Part shown: piece by piece, positions 1-8,089 of the stretch
Layout of the letters: each line of letters starts with the position of its first letter
Position numbering within the stretch: position 1 is the stretch's first letter
Assembly (NCBI RefSeq): GCF_014203735.1
Contig: NZ_JACHJQ010000005.1
Coordinates: 594,221 to 656,772, forward strand
Direction: 5' to 3'
DNA length: 62,552 nucleotides
DNA from: Actinophytocola algeriensis
Lineage (GTDB): Bacteria > Actinomycetota > Actinomycetes > Mycobacteriales > Pseudonocardiaceae
Program-made: the position numbers and the translations under genes
Notes under the pieces: generated by a model
What the model saw: only the letters and a program-made list of their open reading frames with translations
What the model was told of the DNA's origin: nothing
Database searches by the model: none

Positions 1-234
1 AGCAGCGCAGGGATCTCGGTCACGAGTGAGTGAGCAGCGCAGGGAGGGAAGACGCCGGCTTGAGGGGCCGCCCACGCCGAGCGGAGCGAGGCCATCGAAC
101 TGTGGGTGGGCCCGTCCGGTGTCTGGACTGAGTGAGCAGCGCAGGGATCTCGGTCACGAGTGAGTGAGCAGCGCAGGGAGGGAAGACGCCGGCTTGAGGG
201 GCCGCCCACGCCGAGCGGAGCGAGGCCATTGAAC
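1..234. repeat. Tandem 134-bp noncoding repeat, about 1.75 copies
   Basis: The first copy spans 1-134. A second starts at 135 and matches through about 234, with one difference visible (gaggccatc against gaggccatt) near its end. The unit carries internal GAGCAGCGCAGGG words and ends near the phrase GCCGAGCGGAGCGAG. No reading frame in it resembles protein. It sits upstream of the phosphatidylinositol operon and is cut by the window edge, so the number of copies to the left is unknown. A diverged relative lies at 7318-7437. Function unknown. Confidence 0.9.
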
Positions 235-290
235 ACAGTAGGCTGCCAGGGCCACCCCATCGTCGCCCGTTCGTGAGGCTCGCCGCCCCC

Positions 291-902
291 ATGCTGAACA
301 TCTTCGCCAGAGCGTCGGTCTCGCGCGTCACCGATCCGATCGGTGCCGCGCTGGTGCGGGTCGGGCTCACGCCGAACGGGATGACGCTGATCGGCACGGT
401 GGGCGCGGTCGGGTCCGCGCTCTGGCTCTTCCCGGCCGGGCACCTGCTGGCTGGCACGTTCGCCGTGTGGGGTTTCGTCATGCTCGACCTCCTCGACGGC
501 GCGATGGCGCGGGCGCTGGGCGGCGGCACGAAGTTCGGCGGGGTGCTCGACTCGGTGTGCGACCGGATCGCGGACGGCGCGCTGCTGGCGGCCATCGCGT
601 GGTACGCGTTCGAGGTGGCCGAGAGCAGGCCGCTCGGCGCGGCCGCGCTGATCTGCCTGGTGCTGGGCCAGGTCATCTCCTACATCAAGGCGCGGGCCGA
701 GGCCTCCGGGCTGTCGGCGAACGTCGGGCTCGTCGAGCGGGCGGAACGGCTGATCATCGCGCTGGTCGGCACCGGTCTCACGGGGCTCGGTGTGCCCTAC
801 GCGGTCGACGTGGCACTGTGGCTGCTCGTGGCCGGTTCGGTCATCACGGTGGGGCAGCGGCTGGTCGCGGTGCGGCAGTCGGCGGCAGCGGAGGCGACAT
901 GA
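291..902 (+). CDS. pgsA: Phosphatidylinositol phosphate synthase (CDP-alcohol phosphatidyltransferase)
   Basis: This membrane enzyme joins CDP-diacylglycerol to inositol phosphate, the first step toward phosphatidylinositol and PIMs. The full CDP-alcohol phosphotransferase signature is present at about residues 66-91: DLLDG, then AR, then G, with the final two aspartates in LDSVCDRIAD. Hydrophobic helices flank it, and the length (203 aa) fits PgsA1. I chose ATG 291 because the protein then begins like mycobacterial PgsA1; an in-frame GTG at 273 is the alternative. The stop overlaps the next start by 4 bp, and the same gene order (pgsA1, acyltransferase, pimA) occurs in mycobacteria, which makes the inositol specificity likely. 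Confidence 0.93.
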   Translation: MLNIFARASVSRVTDPIGAALVRVGLTPNGMTLIGTVGAVGSALWLFPAGHLLAGTFAVWGFVMLDLLDGAMARALGGGTKFGGVLDSVCDRIADGALLAAIAWYAFEVAESRPLGAAALICLVLGQVISYIKARAEASGLSANVGLVERAERLIIALVGTGLTGLGVPYAVDVALWLLVAGSVITVGQRLVAVRQSAAAEAT

Positions 903-1807
903 GTGTGGCGCAGCGGTTATCCGACCTCGTGTATGCCACCGGGTGGGGCGTCGTGCGGGGGATGCCGGAGCCGATGGCGAACGGGTTGTTCCGGGCCGCT
1001 GCCGACTTCGGCGCGCGGCGGAACGGGCCGGGCACCCAGCAGCTGCGCCGCAACTACGCGCGGGTGGTGCCCCAGGCCGGGCCCGCGGAGCTGGACGAGC
1101 TCGTCCGCGCAGGACTGCGGTCGTACGCGAGGTACTGGAAGGAGACCTTCCGCCTCCCCGGGATGGACCACAAGAAGATCTACCGGCAGGTGCAGGACGC
1201 GGTCGTCGGCCTGCCGTTGTTGACAGCGGCCCTTGAGCGCGGCAAAGGCGCGATCATGACCCTGCCGCACACCGGCAACTTCGACGTGTCCGGCATCTGG
1301 CTGGTCGGTTACCAGGGCTCGTTCACCACGGTCGCCGAACGGCTCAAGCCGGAGTCGCTCTACCAGCGGTTCGCCGGCTACCGCGAGTCGCTCGGGTTCG
1401 AGATCCTGCCCAGCGAGGGCGGCGCGTACCGGCTGCTGATCGAACGGCTGCGCGCCAACAAGATCGTGTGCCTGGTCGCCGACCGGGACCTGTCGAAGCG
1501 GGGGATCCCGGTCACCTTCTTCGGCGAGGAGACCAGGATGCCCGCCGGCCCCGCCCGGCTCGCCGCGGCCACCGGTGCTGAGCTCCTGGTCGCCGACAAC
1601 ACGTTCACCGAGGACGGCTGGGGCCTGCGGTTCCACACGCCGATCCACGTGCACGGCCGGGAGGACGTGGGCCCGGCGACACAGCGCATGGCCGACGGGT
1701 TCGCCGCCGACATCGCCAACCACCCCGCCGACTGGCACATGATGCAGAAGCTCTGGCTGGCCGATCTCGACGACGACCGGCGGAAGGCGCTGCAGGGATC
1801 GCGATGA
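899..1807 (+). CDS. Phosphatidylinositol mannoside acyltransferase (PatA-like, LpxL/HtrB family)
   Basis: The likely role is acylation of the mannose of PIM1/PIM2 at the inner face of the membrane, as for Rv2611c/PatA. The 302-aa product carries the family HX4D catalytic motif in HTGNFD at about residues 124-129. A second conserved block with an ADRDLSKRGIPV segment follows near residue 200. ATG 899 overlaps the pgsA stop (ATGA), and its own stop overlaps pimA in the same way, so the four genes are translationally coupled. Substrate specificity is inferred from family and context. Confidence 0.9.
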   Translation: MSVAQRLSDLVYATGWGVVRGMPEPMANGLFRAAADFGARRNGPGTQQLRRNYARVVPQAGPAELDELVRAGLRSYARYWKETFRLPGMDHKKIYRQVQDAVVGLPLLTAALERGKGAIMTLPHTGNFDVSGIWLVGYQGSFTTVAERLKPESLYQRFAGYRESLGFEILPSEGGAYRLLIERLRANKIVCLVADRDLSKRGIPVTFFGEETRMPAGPARLAAATGAELLVADNTFTEDGWGLRFHTPIHVHGREDVGPATQRMADGFAADIANHPADWHMMQKLWLADLDDDRRKALQGSR

Positions 1808-2961
1808 AGATCGGCATCGTGTGCCCGTACTCCTTCGAGGTACCCGGAGGGGTGCAGTCCCACGTGCTCGACCTGGCGAAGGCGCTGCGCAAGCGCGGCC
1901 ACCAGGTCGAGGTGCTCGCCCCGGCCGACGAGGACACCCCGCTGCCGGACTTCGTGCGTTCCGCGGGCCGTTCGGTCGGCATCCCCTACAACGGCTCGGT
2001 GGCGCGGCTGTCGTTCGGGCCCGTGTCCTACCGGCGGGTGCGCCGCTGGATCCGCGAGCACGACTTCGACGTGCTGCACCTGCACGAGCCGACGACACCG
2101 AGCCTGTCGCTGCTGGCGCTGATGATCGCCGACGGCCCGATCGTCGCGACCTTCCACACCTCCACCTCGCGGTCCCGCACCCTCTCCGCGTTCCAGCCGG
2201 TGCTGCGGCCGTTCCTGGAGAAGATCACCGCGCGGATCGCCGTGTCCGCGCTCGCCCGCCGCGTGCAGGTCGAGCACCTCGGCGGGGACGCCGTCGAGAT
2301 CCCCAACGGTGTGGACGTCGAGTTCTTCTCCTCGGCCGAGCCACTGACCGGCTACCCCCGTGAGGGCGGCACGATCGGGTTCGTCGGCCGGTTCACCGAG
2401 CCGCGCAAGGGCATGCCGGTCCTGTTGTCCGCCATGAAGATCCTCGCGCCGGAGTTCCCGGAGCTGCGGCTGCTGGTGGTGGGCGGCGGTGACCAGGACG
2501 AACTGCGCCGCCAGGCGGGCGAGGAGCTGGCGGACCGGCTCGTGCTGCTGGGGCAGGCCGACGACGTGGTGAAGGCGCGGGCGCTGCGCAGCGTCGACGT
2601 GTACTGCGCGCCGAACACCGGCGGCGAGAGCTTCGGCATGATCCTCACGGAGGCGATGTCGGCGGGTGCGGCGGTGGTCGGCAGTGACCTCGACGCGTTC
2701 CGGCGGGTGCTTGACGACGGGCGGTCGGGCGCACTGTTCCCCGTCGGCGACCCGGTCGGTCTCGCCGAAGCGCTGCGCGGGATGCTGGTGTCTCCGCAGC
2801 GGCGGGCGTCGTTACGGGCGATGGCACGCAGGCGGGTGACGGCGTTCGACTGGACGGTGCTGTCCGGTCAGGTGCTGCGGGTCTACGAGCAGGCGATCGC
2901 CGCCGACCCGCGGCGGATCGTCGAGTCAGATGCCGGTCTCGAGTCTGGTGAGGTGTCGTGA
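1804..2961 (+). CDS. pimA: Phosphatidyl-myo-inositol alpha-mannosyltransferase (GT4)
   Basis: PimA transfers mannose from GDP-mannose to phosphatidylinositol on the cytoplasmic membrane face. The 385-aa protein has the two-Rossmann GT-B layout. The N-terminal GGVQSH loop is at residues 15-20, and the retaining-GT4 EX7E motif lies at E275 and E283 in the segment beginning NTGGESFGM. Length and ends match mycobacterial PimA. It starts in a 4-bp overlap with the acyltransferase and ends in a GTGA overlap with the Nudix gene, the third step of a four-gene operon. Confidence 0.95.
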   Translation: MKIGIVCPYSFEVPGGVQSHVLDLAKALRKRGHQVEVLAPADEDTPLPDFVRSAGRSVGIPYNGSVARLSFGPVSYRRVRRWIREHDFDVLHLHEPTTPSLSLLALMIADGPIVATFHTSTSRSRTLSAFQPVLRPFLEKITARIAVSALARRVQVEHLGGDAVEIPNGVDVEFFSSAEPLTGYPREGGTIGFVGRFTEPRKGMPVLLSAMKILAPEFPELRLLVVGGGDQDELRRQAGEELADRLVLLGQADDVVKARALRSVDVYCAPNTGGESFGMILTEAMSAGAAVVGSDLDAFRRVLDDGRSGALFPVGDPVGLAEALRGMLVSPQRRASLRAMARRRVTAFDWTVLSGQVLRVYEQAIAADPRRIVESDAGLESGEVS

Positions 2962-3965
2962 CAGCGTTGGTCGTCACGCTTGTCGTCGTTGTCGTTCTCG
3001 TCGCCATGGTGCTGGGTCTGTGGCTGGCCACCACCGCGAACCGGCTGGACCGGCTGCATGTGCGCACCGACGCGGCGTGGGCGGCGCTGGACGCGGCCCT
3101 GGCGCGGCGGGCGGTGGTGGCCCGTGCGGCCGCGGCGGCGATCCGGCTCGACGACGTGGGCGCGGACCGGTTGCGTGCCGAGGCAGAACGTGCCGAGCGC
3201 ACTCCGCGCGAGGAGCGCGAGGAGGCCGAGAACCGGTTGTCGCTGCAGCTCGCGGCGGTCGACCGGGCCAAGCTGCCGTTGGCGCTTGCGGCCGAGCTGC
3301 TGGACGCCGAGCACCGCGTGATCATCGCCCGCCGCGTGCACAACGACGCGGTCCGCGACACCTTGACGCAACGGCGGCGCAGGCTGGTGCGGTGGCTGAA
3401 GCTCGCCGGGACGGCCAAGCAGCCGGAGTACTTCGAGATCGTCGAGCCGACCCTGTCCAGTGAGCCGGACGGTGCGCCGCTGCCCCGCCCGTCGGCGCGG
3501 GTGCTGCTGCTCGACGCCGAGCGCAGGGTGCTGCTGTTCAAGGGCCACGACCCGATCCGCCCCGACGCGCGGTTCTGGTTCACCGTCGGCGGCGGCGTCG
3601 AGCCGGGGGAGGACCTGCGGTCGGCCGCGCTGCGGGAGATGGCCGAGGAGACCGGCGTGAAGCTGTCCGACGACGCGCTCGTCGGCCCGGTGTGGCGGCG
3701 GCGGGTCGCGTTCAGCTTCGACGGCCGCACCTACGACGGCGAGGAGTGGTTCTTCGTGGCCGACCTCGCCGGCGGCGACGACGAGGTGCGGGTCGACACG
3801 TCCGGGTTCACCGAGCTGGAGGCTCGCACCGTCGACGGGCACAAGTGGTGGACGGTCGAGGAACTGCGCGCCACCGAGGAGACCGTGTACCCGGTGCAGC
3901 TGCCGTCGCTGCTGCCGGGCGTGCTGACGACGCAGTGGGACGGCACCGTGCGCACGGTCCGCTGA
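2958..3965 (+). CDS. Membrane-anchored Nudix hydrolase of the PIM operon (Rv2609c-like)
   Basis: The protein is 335 aa. One strongly hydrophobic N-terminal helix (about residues 3-25) is followed by an Ala/Arg/Glu-rich, probably coiled-coil region with a LemA-like flavour (to about 150). A C-terminal Nudix domain follows. The Nudix box is complete: GGVEPGEDLRSAALREMAEE then TGV at about residues 213-235, including the REXXEE catalytic glutamates. The GTG start overlaps the pimA stop. Mycobacteria carry an equivalent gene at the same place. The substrate is unknown; a nucleoside-diphosphate-linked compound such as a GDP-sugar or CDP-lipid is only an inference from context. Confidence 0.88.
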   Translation: MTALVVTLVVVVVLVAMVLGLWLATTANRLDRLHVRTDAAWAALDAALARRAVVARAAAAAIRLDDVGADRLRAEAERAERTPREEREEAENRLSLQLAAVDRAKLPLALAAELLDAEHRVIIARRVHNDAVRDTLTQRRRRLVRWLKLAGTAKQPEYFEIVEPTLSSEPDGAPLPRPSARVLLLDAERRVLLFKGHDPIRPDARFWFTVGGGVEPGEDLRSAALREMAEETGVKLSDDALVGPVWRRRVAFSFDGRTYDGEEWFFVADLAGGDDEVRVDTSGFTELEARTVDGHKWWTVEELRATEETVYPVQLPSLLPGVLTTQWDGTVRTVR

Positions 3966-3967
3966 GC

Positions 3968-4045
3968 GTGCTGAAGGACCCCTTCGTCCAGTCGGACGTG
4001 CTGAAGGACCCCTTCGTGACGGTGGGCGTGATGAAGGGGTCCTTC
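3968..4045. repeat. Two direct and one inverted copy of a GAAGGACCCCTTC element
   Basis: The 13-base core GAAGGACCCCTTC occurs at 3973-3985 and 4003-4015 with a 30-base period. Its exact reverse complement GAAGGGGTCCTTC is at 4033-4045. The two direct copies share a longer 20-base context (3968-3987 and 3998-4017). The inverted copy can pair with either, giving a 13-bp stem, and each core is itself nearly palindromic. The cluster lies between two convergent genes, so a two-way transcription terminator is plausible; a dispersed genomic repeat is the alternative. Confidence 0.75.
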
Positions 4046-4057
4046 AGTGCGGCGGTC

Positions 4058-6193
4058 CTACGTGAGCTGGGCGGCGAGTGACTCGGGCAGCGGGTCGTAC
4101 CGGGAGAAGGTGCGCGTGAACGTGGCCGAGCCGGACGTGATGGAACGCAGGTCGATCGCGTACCGCAGCAACGACGTCGCGGGCACCTCGGCGCGCACCA
4201 CGCTGTAGCCCGGGGTCCCGTCGGCCTCCGTGCCGAGCACGCGGCCGCGCCGGGACGACAGGTCGCCCAGCACGGTGCCGAGGTGCTCGTCCGGCAGCCG
4301 CACCGCCACCTCGTCGACCGGCTCCAGCAACGAGACGCGGCCGTTCGCCGCCGCGTCCTTCAACGCGAGCGACCCTGCCATCTGGAACGCCGCGTCGGAG
4401 GAGTCGACGCTGTGCGCCTTGCCGTCGAACAGGGTCACGCGCAGGTCGACCACCGGGTGGCCGGCCTGCAGTCCTTTCTCCAGCTGCGCCCGCACGCCCT
4501 TCTCGACCGACCCGATGAACTGCGACGGCACGGCCCCGCCCACGACCTTGTCGGCGAACTCGAACCCGGACCCGACCGGCAGCGGCTCGACCTCGATGTC
4601 GCACACGGCGTACTGGCCGTGCCCGCCGGACTGCTTGACGTGCCGCCCGTGCCCGCGTGCCTTGGCCGCGAACGTCTCGCGCAGCGAGACCTTCACCGGT
4701 TCGGTGTCGACGTCGGCGCCGCCTGCCCGCAGCCGGGCCAGCACCACGTCGGCGTGTGCCTCGCCCATGCACCACAGCACGAGCTGGTGGGTCTCGGCGT
4801 TGCGTTCCAGCCGCAGCGTCGGGTCACCGGCGACGAGCCGGGACAGGTTGCGGGACAACGTGTCCTCGTCGCTGCGGGTCTTCGCGACGATCGCCACCGG
4901 CAGCAGCGGTTCCGGCATCGTCCACGGCCGCATCAGCAGCGGCTCGTCGGGGCTCGACACGGTGTCGCCGGTTTCCGCCGAACCGAGCTTGGTCAGCGCG
5001 CAGATGTCGCCCGCGACGCAGTGGCTGACCTCGCGCAGGTTCGAGCCGAGCGGCGAGTAGATGTGTGCGACGCGCTCGTCGACGTCGTGGTCCTCGTGGC
5101 CGCGGTCGGCCATGCCGTGCCCGGAGATGTGCACCGGCCGCTCCGGCCGCAGCGTCCCGGAGAACACCCGGACGAGTGACACGCGCCCGACGTAGGAGTC
5201 GATGGCGGTGCGCACGACCTCGGCCACCAGCGGTCCGTCGGGGTCGGCGGAGATGTGCCCGCCGCCGGTGCCGACGTTGCCGCCGTGGACGTCGGTCACG
5301 TCCGGCACGGCGTGTTCCAGTGGGGACGGGAACGCGCCGGTCAGCGCTTCCAGCAGCTCGGCGAGGCCGACGCCGCTGGTCGCACACACGGGGATCACGG
5401 GGTGGAACGAGCCACGCGCGACGGCGGTCTCGAGGTCGCCGACGAGGGTTTCGGTCTCGATGTCCTCGCCTTCGAGGTAGCGCTCCATGAGGGTCTCGTC
5501 CTCGCTCTCGGCGATGATGCCCTCGATGAGTTCGTCGCGCGCCGCGTCGATCCGCGCGAGGTCGGCCTCGTCCGGCTCGCCGATCGTGGGCGGGAAGCCG
5601 TTCGAGTAGTCGAAGAAGCGGCGGGTGATGAGGCCCAGCAGGCCCGGTTTGCCCGCCGCCGGGAGGTAGAGCGGCAGCACACCCGCGCCGAAGGCCTCCT
5701 GGCAGGCCCGGATCTCAGCGGGGGCGTCGGCGCGCTGGTGGTCCAGCCGTGCGACGACCACGGCCCTCGGCATGCCGACCGCGGCGCACTCCTCCCACAG
5801 TGCGATGGTCGCGGGGTCCACGCCCTCGGCCGCGCACACGACGAACAGCGCGGCGTCCGCGGCGCGCAGGCCGGCCCGCACCTCGCCGACGAAGTCCGCG
5901 TACCCGGGGGTGTCGATCAGGTTGATCTTGACGTCGTTGTGCACCAGCGGGGCGACGGACAACCCGACCGAACGCTGCTGGCGCTGCGCCGCCGGATCGT
6001 GGTCGCAGACGGTGGTGCCGTCGGTGACCGAGCCCGCCCTGCTGATCACACCGGCGGCGGTGAGCAGGGCTTCTGTGAGAGTGGTCTTCCCGGAGCCGGA
6101 CGGCCCGACGAGAACGATGTTCCGCACTTTGGCCGGGTCGCCTACAGCGACCGCGGCTCCGCCGCTGCCGTTGTCGGAATTCTTACTGGCCAT
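4058..6193 (-). CDS. Elongation factor G-like GTPase (EF-G2 type)
   Basis: The product is a 711-aa translational-GTPase-family protein with the full EF-G domain series. The P-loop GPSGSGKTT is at about residue 31 and the DTPGYAD G3 motif near 94. The usual NKXD G4 motif is replaced by ARLDHQ, as in FusA2-type paralogues, which are known to bind GTP but whose cellular role is poorly defined. I chose ATG 6193 over the in-frame GTG 6199, which has almost no spacing from the GGAAAGGG ribosome site. It is a single gene convergent with the PIM operon and divergent from pdxS. Confidence 0.9.
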   Translation of the reverse strand: MASKNSDNGSGGAAVAVGDPAKVRNIVLVGPSGSGKTTLTEALLTAAGVISRAGSVTDGTTVCDHDPAAQRQQRSVGLSVAPLVHNDVKINLIDTPGYADFVGEVRAGLRAADAALFVVCAAEGVDPATIALWEECAAVGMPRAVVVARLDHQRADAPAEIRACQEAFGAGVLPLYLPAAGKPGLLGLITRRFFDYSNGFPPTIGEPDEADLARIDAARDELIEGIIAESEDETLMERYLEGEDIETETLVGDLETAVARGSFHPVIPVCATSGVGLAELLEALTGAFPSPLEHAVPDVTDVHGGNVGTGGGHISADPDGPLVAEVVRTAIDSYVGRVSLVRVFSGTLRPERPVHISGHGMADRGHEDHDVDERVAHIYSPLGSNLREVSHCVAGDICALTKLGSAETGDTVSSPDEPLLMRPWTMPEPLLPVAIVAKTRSDEDTLSRNLSRLVAGDPTLRLERNAETHQLVLWCMGEAHADVVLARLRAGGADVDTEPVKVSLRETFAAKARGHGRHVKQSGGHGQYAVCDIEVEPLPVGSGFEFADKVVGGAVPSQFIGSVEKGVRAQLEKGLQAGHPVVDLRVTLFDGKAHSVDSSDAAFQMAGSLALKDAAANGRVSLLEPVDEVAVRLPDEHLGTVLGDLSSRRGRVLGTEADGTPGYSVVRAEVPATSLLRYAIDLRSITSGSATFTRTFSRYDPLPESLAAQLT

Positions 6194-6261
6194 TGCCACT
6201 CACCCTTTCCACCACTGACCGCGCTGTCAGCCGGAGCTTGGAGTGTTCGTTATGTGCTCGA

Positions 6262-6288
6262 TCTCACACCTGTTTACCAGGTCGGACA
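6262..6288 (-). promoter_or_regulatory. Candidate promoter of the EF-G2 gene with an internal palindrome
   Basis: Read on the minus strand, TTGTCC (6288-6283) is followed after 17 bases by TGAGAT, a plausible -35/-10 pair. Between them lies the inverted repeat ACCTG-N5-CAGGT (6268-6282), a good position for a repressor. This is seen by eye only, and the sequence does not identify a regulator. Confidence 0.4.
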
Positions 6289-6395
6289 ACCCCAACCAGT
6301 GAAGTGGCCTGGCGAGATACCTCCGAATTGGCACGCTGGTAGAGGCCACATCGCGCCTAGACTGGTCGGTGAATCCACATAGGAAGGACAGTCAG

Positions 6396-7298
6396 GTGAC
6401 CGAGGTTTCGACCACTCCGGAGACGGGCACGGCGCGTGTCAAGCGAGGCATGGCGGAGATGCTCAAGGGCGGCGTGATCATGGACGTGGTCACCGCCGAG
6501 CAGGCGAAGATCGCCGAGGACGCGGGTGCGGTCGCCGTGATGGCGCTCGAGCGCGTGCCCGCGGACATCCGCGCGCAGGGCGGCGTGGCCCGCATGAGCG
6601 ACCCCGACCTGATCGACGGGATCATCAACACCGTCTCCATCCCGGTGATGGCCAAGGCCCGCATCGGCCACTTCGTCGAGGCGCGGGTCCTGCAGTCGCT
6701 GGGTGTCGACTACATCGACGAGTCCGAGGTGCTCACCCCGGCCGACTACGCCAACCACATCGACAAGTGGCAGTTCACCGTGCCGTTCGTGTGCGGTGCG
6801 ACGAACCTGGGCGAGGCGCTGCGCCGGATCACCGAGGGCGCCGCCATGATCCGCTCCAAGGGCGAGGCGGGCACGGGCGACGTGTCCAACGCGACCACCC
6901 ACATGCGCAAGATCCGCGGCGAGATCAAGCGGCTGACGTCGCTGCCCGAGGACGAGCTGTTCGTCGCCGCCAAGGAACTGCAGGCGCCGTACGAGCTGGT
7001 CAAGGAGGTGGCGCAGCTCGGCAAGCTGCCGGTGGTGCTGTTCACCGCGGGCGGCATCGCGACCCCGGCCGACGCGGCGATGATGATGCAGCTCGGCGCA
7101 GAGGGCGTGTTCGTCGGCTCCGGCATCTTCAAGTCGGGCGACCCGGCCAAGCGCGCGGAGGCGATCGTGAAGGCGACCGCGTTCCACGACGACCCCGACG
7201 TGATCGCGAAGGTGTCGCGTGGCCTCGGCGAGGCCATGGTCGGCATCAACGTCGAGGACGTGCCGGAGCCGCACCGGCTCGCCGACCGCGGCTGGTAG
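6396..7298 (+). CDS. pdxS: Pyridoxal 5'-phosphate synthase subunit PdxS
   Basis: PdxS condenses ribose 5-phosphate, glyceraldehyde 3-phosphate and ammonia into PLP; it works as a dodecamer fed with ammonia by PdxT. The 300-aa sequence is nearly canonical: GGVIMDVV, the [10 protein letters not shown] loop, the catalytic-lysine segment [10 protein letters not shown] and the phosphate loop [10 protein letters not shown] are all there. I set the start at GTG 6396, 7 bases after AGGAAGGA, rather than the longer frame from 6369. A -10-like TAGACT lies at 6358-6363. Unlike the usual order, pdxT is not next; three genes intervene. Confidence 0.96.
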   Translation: MTEVSTTPETGTARVKRGMAEMLKGGVIMDVVTAEQAKIAEDAGAVAVMALERVPADIRAQGGVARMSDPDLIDGIINTVSIPVMAKARIGHFVEARVLQSLGVDYIDESEVLTPADYANHIDKWQFTVPFVCGATNLGEALRRITEGAAMIRSKGEAGTGDVSNATTHMRKIRGEIKRLTSLPEDELFVAAKELQAPYELVKEVAQLGKLPVVLFTAGGIATPADAAMMMQLGAEGVFVGSGIFKSGDPAKRAEAIVKATAFHDDPDVIAKVSRGLGEAMVGINVEDVPEPHRLADRGW

Positions 7299-7317
7299 CC
7301 CCCCGCTCCCGAGCGGG

Positions 7318-7437
7318 CCGCCGGTGTCTGGACTGAGCGAGCAGCGGAGGCGCCGGGAGCGAAGCGACCTCGCCGAGCAGCGCAGGGAGGGAAGATACCG
7401 GGTCAAGGCCTGCGAGCGCCGAGCGGAGCGAGGCAAT
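7318..7437. repeat. Diverged copy of the 134-bp repeat
   Basis: The words GGTGTCTGGACTGAG, GAGCAGCGCAGGGAGGGAAG and GCCGAGCGGAGCGAGG occur here in the same order as in the tandem repeat at 1-234, with substitutions between them. The copy fills the gap between the convergent pdxS and regulator genes, so it may act as, or sit in, a terminator region. Confidence 0.75.
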
Positions 7438-7438
7438 G

Positions 7439-7990
7439 TCACGTGTGCTCGGACACCATCACCGAGAAGGTGCCGGGTTCGAGCGCCTCGAAGACGTGCG
7501 GGAGGTCGCCCGGGTAGGCCACGTAGTCACCCGGGCCGACCTCCACCGGGTCGTCGGTGAGTCCGAGCCGTGCTCGGCCGGCGCAGAGCACGACGTGCTC
7601 GACCACGCCGGGCATGTGCGGCTCGGACGTGCGGACCGAACCCGGCTCGGCGGAGATCAGGTAGATGTCGCGGCGTGCGTTGGGCGGGCACGCGGACAGG
7701 ACCGTCGCGATGTAGTCGGCCCGCTCGGAGAACACGGCAGGGCCCTCGCCCGCGCGGATGACCTGGACCGTCGGGCGCGCGGGTTCGACGAGCCTGCTGA
7801 ACGGCACGTCGAGCGCGACGCCAAGCGCCCACAGGGTCTCCACGCTCGGGTTGCCGTTCCCGGACTCCAGCTGCGACAGCGTGGACTTGGCGATGCCCGC
7901 CCGTTTCGCCAGCTCGGACAGCGACAGACCGGCGCGTTCCCGCTCGCGGCGCAGCGAGGACGCGATGGCCTCCAGTGGCGCCTGTGCCAT
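7439..7990 (-). CDS. XRE-family regulator with C-terminal cupin domain
   Basis: This 183-aa regulator has an N-terminal helix-turn-helix (about residues 9-65, with LSLSELAKRAGIAKSTLSQ) and a C-terminal cupin sensor domain (about 110-180, with PHMPGVVEHVVL and GDYVAYPGDLPHVF). Such proteins usually bind a small ligand in the cupin barrel. ATG 7990 follows a GGGAG ribosome site. It is divergent from azlCD, and two copies of GTTCG-N6-CGAAC lie in the shared upstream region and at the azlC start. This fits direct control of azlCD and of itself. The ligand, perhaps an amino acid, is not known. Confidence 0.9.
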   Translation of the reverse strand: MAQAPLEAIASSLRRERERAGLSLSELAKRAGIAKSTLSQLESGNGNPSVETLWALGVALDVPFSRLVEPARPTVQVIRAGEGPAVFSERADYIATVLSACPPNARRDIYLISAEPGSVRTSEPHMPGVVEHVVLCAGRARLGLTDDPVEVGPGDYVAYPGDLPHVFEALEPGTFSVMVSEHT

Positions 7991-8024
7991 GGGTAGTCTC
8001 CCGTGTTCGGTATGTAAGACCGAT

Positions 8025-8089
8025 CGTTCGCCTTGACGAACGGTTCGTTCGGTGTTCATTCTAGAAGACATGCGTTCGATCTGGCGAAC
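8025..8089. promoter_or_regulatory. Paired operators GTTCG-N6-CGAAC between the regulator and azlC
   Basis: Two copies of the same inverted repeat are present. The first is at 8026-8041 (CGTTCG-N6-CGAACG when extended by one base each side). The second is at 8074-8089 and covers the first codons of azlC. Arm sequence and 6-base spacing are identical and the copies are 48 bases apart. TTGACG (8033-8038) overlaps the first copy and could be a -35 box for azlC, with CATTCT (8057-8062) as -10. Binding by the adjacent XRE-cupin protein is an inference. Confidence 0.65.

Noticed and set aside
20-676. Open minus-strand frame of 218 codons across the 134-bp repeats and pgsA
   Set aside because: It overlaps the certain pgsA gene antisense, and its sequence is low-complexity Ser/Ala/Arg of the kind GC-rich noncoding frames give.
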